From PALSA-1196 sp036833805 (GTDB lineage Bacteria; Pseudomonadota; Gammaproteobacteria; Steroidobacterales; Steroidobacteraceae): a stretch of DNA of 6,751 nt. Below are positions 1 through 5,071 of the stretch, piece after piece. Every line of letters starts with the position of its first letter. The first letter of the stretch is position 1. Below the pieces are notes generated by a model, which did no database searches, was not told the origin of the DNA, and was given only the letters and a program-made list of their open reading frames with translations. The stretch covers positions 1-6,751 of the forward strand of contig DAITPA010000078.1 of the NCBI GenBank assembly GCA_036833805.1, read 5' to 3'. A program made the translations under genes and the position numbers.

Positions 1-12
1 CATCATAGCAAT

Positions 13-43
13 CCCCGAGAAATACTGCACAGTTATTTAGGGG
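13..43. repeat. Imperfect palindrome downstream of the aldehyde dehydrogenase gene
   Basis: CCCC at 13-16 faces GGGG at 40-43. Inside them, AAATACTG (20-27) pairs with CAGT-T-ATTT (30-38) with one bulged T, leaving a very small central loop. The element lies 28 bases beyond the stop codon of the aldehyde dehydrogenase, which is read on the minus strand, so it could act as a transcript-end hairpin. No T-run follows the stem in that direction, so it is not a classical intrinsic terminator. The TTTAGGGGACA flank also recalls ends of REP-like or insertion elements, but no transposase is visible and the window begins here. The palindrome is directly visible; its role is unknown. Confidence 0.4.
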
Positions 44-70
44 ACACTACACTAGCAGCGCTCTTAGCGG

Positions 71-1504
71 TCAGGCGGCGTCCGCGCCCAGCATCGCCTT
101 GATCTCGAGGAAATCGCGCAGTCCGTGCTCGCCCCATTCGCGCCCGTTGCCCGAACGCTTGAAGCCGCCGAAGGGCGTATTCATATCGCCGGACGCACCG
201 TTCAGGATCACTTGCCCGGCCCTGATGCGGCGTCCGACCTGCCGGGCGCGCGCGGGATCTTTGCACCACACGTAGGCGGCCAACCCATAAGGGGTGTCGT
301 TTGCGATCTGGATGGCCTCCTCTTCGTTCGCGTACGGCAGAATGCACAGCACCGGCCCAAAAATCTCCTCGCGCGCGATGGTCATGTTGTTCGTAACGTT
401 TGAGAAAATCGTCGGTTTGACGAAGTAGCCCTTCGCAAGTCCCGTGGGCCGTCCGCAGCCGCCAATTACGACCTTGGCCCCTTCGGCGATGCCCTGGGCG
501 ATGTAACCCTCGACGCGATCAAACTGGATCTTTGAGACCACGGGTCCAATGGACGTGCCTTCGGCTTTGGGGTCGCCGACGATCACGGATTCGGCGATGC
601 GCTTGGCGATCGCTTCCACGGCAGCAAGCTTCGCGGCTGGCACGAGCATGCGCGTGGGCGCATTGCAGGACTGCCCCGAGTTCTGAAACACGTGCAGGAC
701 GCTTGCCTTCACGGCGCGCTCCAGATCGACATCATCAAGAAGCAGATTCGGGGATTTGCCGCCGAGCTCCTGATGAACGCGCTTGACCGTTGCGGCGGCG
801 CTCTTGGCGACCTCGGTGCCGGCACGTGTCGAGCCGGTGAAAGACACCATGTCCACATCAGGATGCGTTGCGAGCGCCGCCCCAACGGTCGGTCCGTCGC
901 CATTGACGAGATTGAAGACGCCGGCCGGCACGCCCGCCTCGTGCAGCACTTTGGCCCAGAGTATGGCGCTGAAAGGCGAGAACTCGGAGGGCTTCAGCAC
1001 CATGGTGCAACCGGCGGCGAGCGCCGGCACCACCTTCGCGGCGACTTGGTTGATAGGCCAGTTCCAGGGCGTGATGAGCGCACATACGCCCACCGGCTCG
1101 AGCATGAGGCGTGCGGCGCCGTGCGGCTCTTCGAATTTGAAGGTCTTCAGTACTTCAATCATGGCGCTCAAGTGGCCTACCCCAACTTGCGCCTGCGAAT
1201 TGCGCGCGAGTTTCATGGGTGCGCCCATCTCATCGCTGATCGCGGTCGCGATCTCATCGTAGTGCGCCTTGTAGGCTGCGAGGATCTTCTCGAGTAAGGT
1301 GCGACGCTCATCCGCACTGGTGCGCGAATAGCCGTCGAAAGCGCGCCGCGCCGCCGCGACAGCGCGATCGACATCCTGGGCGCTGCCCATCGAGATTACG
1401 CCCGCCACCTCTTCAGTCGCCGGATTGATAACGCGATATTCGCGCGCTTCAATGGGATCAACCCAGCGCCCGTCAATGTAAAACTGCCGATCGTCGTACT
1501 GCAT
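71..1504 (-). CDS. NAD(P)-dependent aldehyde dehydrogenase
   Basis: This is a 477-residue cytosolic enzyme of the aldehyde dehydrogenase superfamily, which oxidises an aldehyde to the carboxylic acid with NAD(P)+. The length is normal and all core motifs are present: the PWNW oxyanion and cofactor motif with Asn148, KPSE with Lys171, the FTGS cofactor-binding loop (222-225), the general base Glu246 in QELGGKSPN, the nucleophile Cys280 in NSGQSCNAPTR, and EEIFGPV at 379-385. The substrate cannot be read from the sequence. The NAPTR version of the cysteine motif places it among ALDHs usually annotated only as family members. The ATG is preceded by GAGG eight bases upstream (1513-1516 on the plus strand). 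It lies 41 bases downstream of the thioredoxin-like remnant on the same strand and may be cotranscribed with it. A role in oxidising aldehydes produced by PQQ-dependent alcohol dehydrogenases is plausible from the pqq genes nearby, but is inference. Confidence 0.95.
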   Translation of the reverse strand: MQYDDRQFYIDGRWVDPIEAREYRVINPATEEVAGVISMGSAQDVDRAVAAARRAFDGYSRTSADERRTLLEKILAAYKAHYDEIATAISDEMGAPMKLARNSQAQVGVGHLSAMIEVLKTFKFEEPHGAARLMLEPVGVCALITPWNWPINQVAAKVVPALAAGCTMVLKPSEFSPFSAILWAKVLHEAGVPAGVFNLVNGDGPTVGAALATHPDVDMVSFTGSTRAGTEVAKSAAATVKRVHQELGGKSPNLLLDDVDLERAVKASVLHVFQNSGQSCNAPTRMLVPAAKLAAVEAIAKRIAESVIVGDPKAEGTSIGPVVSKIQFDRVEGYIAQGIAEGAKVVIGGCGRPTGLAKGYFVKPTIFSNVTNNMTIAREEIFGPVLCILPYANEEEAIQIANDTPYGLAAYVWCKDPARARQVGRRIRAGQVILNGASGDMNTPFGGFKRSGNGREWGEHGLRDFLEIKAMLGADAA

Positions 1505-1545
1505 GAAGGCAACCTCAAAATTAAATGGCAGCGCCGCCGCCGGCC

Positions 1546-1854
1546 TTAATGGGGCCGCCCGTGCTGCGCGGCAACCACCTGGGAGAAGAAACTATAGATG
1601 CCGGCGTCGTCCATGTGGCGCGCGTCGATGACACCTGACGTGCGGCCGTGCGACGCCTTGTCGCGCTCGCGACCGTCCTTGCACGTGTTCGCCCCAAAGA
1701 CTACCAGCGCGGGATCCTTGCCGGACGCGCGCGCCTGTTGGAGGCCCTGCTGCAGCGTGACATGCGCGTCGGCCGACTCATCGTAGGGCCGCGTCGCGCC
1801 GAGTGCGCCGATCGACAGAAACAGCGCGCCAGGAATTCCCATGCGCTTAACCAT
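1546..1854 (-). pseudogene. Truncated, degenerate thioredoxin-like protein
   Basis: The 102-residue frame begins with a weak signal-peptide-like stretch: two basic residues, then a hydrophobic run to about residue 20. It continues PYDESADA, then a helix ending ARASGKDPALVVFGAN. This pattern is typical of exported or thioredoxin-fold proteins whose next residues are normally W-C-x-x-C-R-x-L-D. Here the site reads TCKDGRERD: Cys58 remains, but the Trp is Thr57 and the second Cys is Gly61. The frame ends about 40 residues after the active site, so roughly the second half of a thioredoxin fold is missing. I read it as a decaying gene, though a small exported protein with a new role cannot be excluded. 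GGAG lies about 13 bases before the ATG, which is rather far; a second ATG at codon 5 is possible. No partner gene clarifies its function. Confidence 0.5.
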
Positions 1855-2028
1855 AAACCGTAAGGCTCCAAGAGCAGTGGCCCCACGGGCCTAGAGGGTG
1901 TGATATTAATGCATGCGGTGGGAAAAGCCGCCACCCGGTGCGCCAAGCTCCGGGCCGGGCAAGTACAACGGCAGTAGACGCGATGGCATTAAAAAGAAAC
2001 TCTCGTGGACGTTGAGCCGCCGCAGAAA
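1855..2028. other. Divergent spacer between the thioredoxin-like remnant and the quinone oxidoreductase gene
   Basis: This 174-base stretch should contain the promoters of both flanking genes. It holds a short GGCCC-CAC-GGGCC hairpin (1879-1891) and an AT-rich patch around 1904-1915, but I see no convincing -35/-10 pair, no operator repeat and no small gene with a ribosome binding site. In-frame translation of the oxidoreductase could begin at a GTG at 2005, since an in-frame TAA at 1990-1992 closes the frame further upstream. Confidence 0.4.
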
Positions 2029-3009
2029 ATGCGCTTCGTCGACCCGACCGGCCCGGGCGGCCCTGAGGTGCTACGGATCAGTGAAATGCCGACGCCGCTG
2101 CCGCGCGAGCACGAAGTCCTTATCAAAGTTCACGCCGCCGGCATCAACAGACCCGACGTCCTGCAACGGCAGGGCAAATATGCACCGCCGCCGGGTGCTT
2201 CTCCGATTCTGGGACTTGAGGTCGCAGGGGAAATCGCAGCGCTCGGCGCAGGCGCAACGCTCAAGCTCGGCGCGCGCGTCTGTGCGCTGGTCCCCGGAGG
2301 CGGCTACGCCGAGTACTGTCGCGTACCGGAGAGTCATTGTCTTACCGTGCCGCAGGGTCTCTCGATGCCGGAGGCCGCGGGCATTCCGGAAACGTTCTTC
2401 ACGGTGTGGGCCAATGTATTTCAAATCGGGCGCCTCAAGTCAGGCGAGCGCTTCCTCGTGCACGGCGGCGCGGGCGGCATCGGCACTACGGCCATTCAGC
2501 TTGCCCACGCGCGTGGCGCAGAGGTGTTTACGACCGCCGGATCGGATGAGAAGTGCGCGGCGTGCCGCGCACTGGGCGCGGATCACGCCTTCAATTACAA
2601 AACCGATGGCTTCGCCGAGGAGATCGCGCGCATCACGGCCGGCCACGGCGTCGATGTCATCCTCGACATGGTGGGCGGCGGCTATACCGAGAAGAACGTA
2701 AATAGCCTCGCGCTGCACGGACGTCTTGTGCAGATTGCCTTTCAACAAGGCGCAAACGTCACCCTGAACCTGGCAAAGATCATGCAGAAACGCCTGCTCA
2801 TCACCGGCTCGACGCTGCGCCCGCGCAGTATCGAAGACAAGGCGGCAATTGCGAACGAGCTGCACCGGGAGGTCTGGCCGCTTCTTAGGACCCGGCAGGT
2901 CACAGTGATCGTTGACAAGGTCGTGCCGTTTGCCGAGGTCAAGGCGGCGCACGAGTATTTTGACAGTGCGCAGCACACCGGCAAGGTCATCCTGCAAATG
3001 CTGCCGTAA
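2029..3009 (+). CDS. PIG3-type NAD(P)H:quinone oxidoreductase (zinc-free MDR family)
   Basis: This 326-residue cytosolic enzyme belongs to the medium-chain dehydrogenase/reductase superfamily, quinone oxidoreductase PIG3 branch, which reduces quinones or related electrophiles with NADPH. The N-terminal GroES-like domain contains GGPEVL, AAGINRPDVLQRQGKY and LGLEVAGE. The Rossmann domain carries HGGAGGIGTTAIQLA near residues 145-159, the NADPH-binding glycine motif, followed by FTTAGSDEKCAACRALGAD, a hallmark of PIG3-like proteins. LITGSTLRPR and the terminal HTGKVIL complete the fold. The zinc-ligand pattern of alcohol dehydrogenases is absent. I chose the ATG at 2029 because family members begin just before the GGPEVL segment. 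A GTG at 2005 would add eight residues, and neither start has a strong ribosome binding site. The DUF485 gene follows after 33 bases, suggesting cotranscription. The physiological substrate is unknown. Confidence 0.92.
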   Translation: MRFVDPTGPGGPEVLRISEMPTPLPREHEVLIKVHAAGINRPDVLQRQGKYAPPPGASPILGLEVAGEIAALGAGATLKLGARVCALVPGGGYAEYCRVPESHCLTVPQGLSMPEAAGIPETFFTVWANVFQIGRLKSGERFLVHGGAGGIGTTAIQLAHARGAEVFTTAGSDEKCAACRALGADHAFNYKTDGFAEEIARITAGHGVDVILDMVGGGYTEKNVNSLALHGRLVQIAFQQGANVTLNLAKIMQKRLLITGSTLRPRSIEDKAAIANELHREVWPLLRTRQVTVIVDKVVPFAEVKAAHEYFDSAQHTGKVILQMLP

Positions 3010-3042
3010 GTAGAAGAACAACTCTAAAGACGCGCAGATCTC

Positions 3043-3603
3043 ATGGCGTCCGAAGCTCGCATCAACTGTGCTGCGATTGATGCAGGCCCGCGTTTTCAGG
3101 AACTGCATCGGCGCAAGAGCCGTTTTTTGTGGATTCTGATGGCCCTTTCGGTCGTCTACTATTTTCTCTTGCCGCTCGGCGCAGCTTACAGCCCAGCGCT
3201 GTTTCGGACCAAGGTTTGGGGCACCGTGAATTTCGCAATTGTGTTCGCACTGTCCGAATTCGTTGTCGCCTGGCTCATTGCCTACGTCTACTACCGCTAC
3301 GCGAGCCGCACCTTTGACCCCATGGCTGAGGAGCTTGCGCGCGCCGCGCCGCATGCCGTGTCAGCGGTGGTCGCGAAACACCAGCGGATGCTCCGCGCGA
3401 TACGGCCGTTCGGTGCGCGCCACCGCTTCGGTAACGAGGTGATGGTGTGGCGAGAGGTCGCATACCGGGTCGGCATTCGCCGCATCGCCGGTCAACAAAT
3501 AGGCCTGGCAGCGGCAGCCGCCGAAGTCTTTGGCCTTGTCCGGACAGCTGCGGCACGGCTCCTTCATCCAGGAATCGCCGCGGAAGTGATTGAAGCCCGC
3601 TGA
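3043..3603 (+). CDS. DUF485 family two-helix membrane protein with antisense C-terminal extension
   Basis: Residues 1-105 match the small inner-membrane family of E. coli YjcH, normally about 100 residues and usually encoded just before an ActP-type sodium:solute symporter. The family pattern is visible: RFQELHRRKSRF before the first membrane segment (about 28-48), a second segment (about 60-84), then YVYYRYASRTFDPMAEEL near the usual end. No symporter follows here. There is also no stop at the expected end: the frame continues for 80 residues (107-186), all antisense to the 3' end of pqqE. The two genes are in exact codon-to-codon register, so a plus-strand stop needs TTA, CTA or TCA in pqqE, all rare in GC-rich genes. 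The frame closes at the TCA of PqqE Ser287. The extension is probably an accidental tail left by loss of the original stop. The ribosome binding site is weak. The first 105 residues are a confident call; the extension is doubtful. Confidence 0.75.
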   Translation: MASEARINCAAIDAGPRFQELHRRKSRFLWILMALSVVYYFLLPLGAAYSPALFRTKVWGTVNFAIVFALSEFVVAWLIAYVYYRYASRTFDPMAEELARAAPHAVSAVVAKHQRMLRAIRPFGARHRFGNEVMVWREVAYRVGIRRIAGQQIGLAAAAAEVFGLVRTAAARLLHPGIAAEVIEAR

Positions 3604-4461
3604 GTCGTACCAGATCGACTCGATGCTCGCATCGCGCACATTGGGAAAGTCGAGCCCGGGAAGCATGCGCGCCGCGTGACACGGCAACGCACAGCCATCC
3701 GGCGCGATAGTCAGAAAAATAGAGCCCAGTCCATTCATGCACGGTTTGGGGCGACGCTCAAAGTAATCGGGCACCACGAAAAAGATGCGCATGTTTTGAC
3801 CGCTCTGTGCACGGAAGCGCTTGGTCGTCTCTTCAGCACGCTGCAGCTGCTCGCGGCTCGGCAGCAGGCGATCGCGGTTCTTAAAGGCCCAGCCGTAATA
3901 CTGCGTATTGGCGAGCTCCACGTAGTCCGCGCCCATCGACTGCGCCATCTTGAGAATCTCCTCGACATGGTCGATGTTAAGGCGGTGCAGCACCACATTG
4001 AGCACCATCGGATAGTCGTATTTCTTGATGAGCGCGGCCACTTTCGACTTGAGCTCGAAAGTGCGCGTGCTGCTCAGGAAATCATTCATCTCCTTGGTGC
4101 TGTCCTGAAAGGAGAGTTGAATGTGATCCAGGCCTGCGGTCTTCAGAGCTTGCAGGCGCGCCTCGTTTAGGCCGACTCCGGAAGTTATGAGATTCGTGTA
4201 GAAGCCCAAGTCATGAGCGGCGCCGACGATCTCCTCAAGATCATCGCGCACGAGCGGTTCGCCGCCGGATAAACCGAGCTGCACCGCGCCCAAGGCGCGC
4301 GCCTCACGCAGTACGCGCAGCCATTCCTCGGTTTTGAGCTCAGGTCCGGTACGCGTGAAATCGGTCGGGTTGTAGCAAAACACGCAGTGCAGCGGGCACT
4401 TGTACGTGAGCTCCAGGAGGAGCCACAAGGGCGGACCCGGGCGACTGACTTGCGCGTTCAC
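3361..4461 (-). CDS. pqqE: PqqA peptide cyclase, radical SAM/SPASM enzyme of PQQ biosynthesis
   Basis: PqqE performs the first committed step of pyrroloquinoline quinone synthesis, joining the Glu and Tyr side chains of PqqA by a carbon-carbon bond, with PqqD presenting the peptide. The protein has 366 residues, near the family length. The radical SAM cluster ligands are Cys22, Cys26 and Cys29 in CPLHCVFCY, with SGGEP at 65-69 for SAM binding. The SPASM domain keeps the auxiliary-cluster residues: Cys241, Cys261, Cys303, Cys306, Cys316, Cys318, Cys334 and Asp312, spaced as in the characterised Methylobacterium enzyme. GGCRCQAYLLTGDAANADPVC (314-334) is a strong PqqE signature. One oddity is Leu245 in CMNGLG, where relatives I recall have Trp. 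The GTG start overlaps the pqqD stop (GTGA), indicating translational coupling, with GGAA shortly upstream. The 3' end lies antisense to the DUF485 frame. Confidence 0.97.
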   Translation of the reverse strand: MNAQVSRPGPPLWLLLELTYKCPLHCVFCYNPTDFTRTGPELKTEEWLRVLREARALGAVQLGLSGGEPLVRDDLEEIVGAAHDLGFYTNLITSGVGLNEARLQALKTAGLDHIQLSFQDSTKEMNDFLSSTRTFELKSKVAALIKKYDYPMVLNVVLHRLNIDHVEEILKMAQSMGADYVELANTQYYGWAFKNRDRLLPSREQLQRAEETTKRFRAQSGQNMRIFFVVPDYFERRPKPCMNGLGSIFLTIAPDGCALPCHAARMLPGLDFPNVRDASIESIWYDSAGFNHFRGDSWMKEPCRSCPDKAKDFGGCRCQAYLLTGDAANADPVCDLSPHHHLVTEAVARTERPYRAEHPLVFRDHR

Positions 4462-4736
4462 TCGCGTAGTTCCAGCCAGTTCTTGGCGAGTGCCATGGAT
4501 ACGAAGGCGGCAACGTCAGCGTCAAGTCCGCTGGTGGCAAAGCAGAGTTCAAGATCGGTCGTGATATCCGCGATGGTGCGCGCGCCATCGCAACGTTTCA
4601 TGATCTCACCGGCGCTGCCGTTGAGTTTGATCATGCCTTCGGGATAGAGGAGAACGTGCGCGCTCTGCGCGGACTCCCATTGCAACCGGAAGCCCTTGCC
4701 AATGGCGGGCTTGGCGGTCACGGCAATGGTGTCCAT
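4458..4736 (-). CDS. pqqD: PqqA-binding chaperone of PQQ biosynthesis
   Basis: PqqD is a small winged-helix peptide chaperone (RiPP recognition element) that binds PqqA and presents it to PqqE in the cytosol. The 92-residue length is normal. Family hallmarks are GFRLQWE (15-21), the HVLLYPEGMIKLNGSAGEIMKRCDG-type core (27-51), the TIADITTDLE segment (54-63) and the hydrophobic C-terminal helix ending KNWLELRE. The ATG start fits the family N-terminus, although no clear ribosome binding site precedes it, which suggests dependence on upstream translation or structure. It overlaps pqqE by four bases and lies 88 bases downstream of pqqA, with a strong hairpin between them. It is a standalone protein, not fused to PqqC as in some methylotrophs. 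pqqB and pqqC, which usually stand between pqqA and pqqD, are not here. Confidence 0.96.
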   Translation of the reverse strand: MDTIAVTAKPAIGKGFRLQWESAQSAHVLLYPEGMIKLNGSAGEIMKRCDGARTIADITTDLELCFATSGLDADVAAFVSMALAKNWLELRE

Positions 4737-4785
4737 GTCTGCGGCGCGCCCGCCGGACGCGCAATCGGCTTGTTACGAGGAAATC

Positions 4786-4816
4786 GGGCGCAGCCCGCCT
4801 GCGCGGGCCGGCGCCC
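4786..4816 (-). terminator. Strong stem-loop in the pqqA-pqqD gap, probable attenuator or mRNA-processing hairpin
   Basis: Read on the minus strand, eight bases after the pqqA stop, an outer GGGCGC/GCGCCC stem (4811-4816 with 4786-4791) encloses an inner GCCCGC/GCGGGC stem (4803-4808 with 4793-4798). They are separated by a small internal loop, with a GCAG tetraloop at 4799-4802. Twelve near-all-GC base pairs make this very stable. Only a weak T-containing tail (GATTTCC) follows, so it is more likely a partial terminator or a 3' stabiliser of the short pqqA message than a full stop. pqq operons are known to need more PqqA than enzymes; this hairpin fits such differential expression, which here is inference. 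Confidence 0.65.
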
Positions 4817-4824
4817 TGCGAACT

Positions 4825-4899
4825 TCAACGATTGGCGATGTACATCGTGATTTCCATGCCAAACCGGAAATCAACAGCTTGCGGGGTTTCCCATTTCAT
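4825..4899 (-). CDS. pqqA: PQQ precursor peptide PqqA
   Basis: This 24-residue peptide is the ribosomally made substrate from which PQQ is carved. It begins MKWETPQAV and ends MEITMYIANR. Glu16 and Tyr20, spaced E-x3-Y, are the residues whose side chains PqqE joins and which form the PQQ skeleton. The MKW start, the DFRFGMEIT stretch and the YIANR end closely match the Klebsiella-type PqqA. The start is well supported: AAGGA (plus-strand 4907-4911) stands seven bases before the ATG. It is the first gene of the minus-strand cluster, divergent from the kinase gene, with its stop eight bases before a strong hairpin. The small size makes it easy to miss in automatic annotation, but the combination of conserved motif, ribosome binding site and position beside pqqDE makes the call secure. 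Confidence 0.95.
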   Translation of the reverse strand: MKWETPQAVDFRFGMEITMYIANR

Positions 4900-5003
4900 A
4901 GATATATCCTTCGTCGATAGCAATCGGCGACCTTGAACTGCCGCCACACCCGTATCCTGTACTCGGCCGGCTGCTTCGCAAACGGGATCATCATGAAACA
5001 CGC

Positions 5004-5020
5004 CTCATGATTTTCATGAG
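5004..5020. promoter_or_regulatory. Perfect 7-3-7 dyad, candidate operator in the pqqA/kinase divergent spacer
   Basis: CTCATGA (5004-5010) and TCATGAG (5014-5020) form a perfect inverted repeat around TTT. A third TCATGA, preceded by ATCA, lies at 4991-4996. The dyad is 105 bases upstream of the pqqA start and 52 bases upstream of the chosen kinase start (24 from the alternative one). A symmetric site in a divergent promoter region suits a dimeric regulator, and the adjacent NarL-type response regulator is the obvious candidate. The repeat is seen directly; the binding protein is inferred. A short hairpin in the kinase leader is the alternative reading. Confidence 0.5.
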
Positions 5021-5071
5021 TCCGGGCAAGGGGCCCCAAAATCCATGGGCGCTGCTAACATCGAGCCACTG

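Noticed and set aside
692..1297. Plus-strand open frames opposite the aldehyde dehydrogenase
   Set aside because: Shadows of the dehydrogenase gene, whose catalytic motifs are all in the minus-strand frame.
1517..1541. Possible intrinsic terminator between the thioredoxin-like remnant and the aldehyde dehydrogenase gene (GGCGGC-ggc-GCTGCC then ATTTAATTTT on the minus strand)
   Set aside because: The stem has only six pairs including a G-T wobble, the loop is three bases and the T-tract is interrupted; it is too weak to call.
1879..1891. GGCCC-CAC-GGGCC hairpin in the divergent spacer
   Set aside because: A five-pair stem in GC-rich DNA without a T-run or positional logic.
2440..3354. Minus-strand open frame (304 codons) opposite the quinone oxidoreductase
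   Set aside because: No recognisable domain; it overlaps the well-supported PIG3 and DUF485 genes on the other strand.
4915..4926. CGAT-AGCA-ATCG small inverted repeat upstream of pqqA
   Set aside because: Only four base pairs; this is expected by chance in such a stretch.
4933..4963. TTGAAC followed by TATCCT or TGTACT as a sigma-70 promoter for the kinase gene
   Set aside because: The spacings are 14 and 19 bases, and neither -10 is good, so the match is no better than chance.
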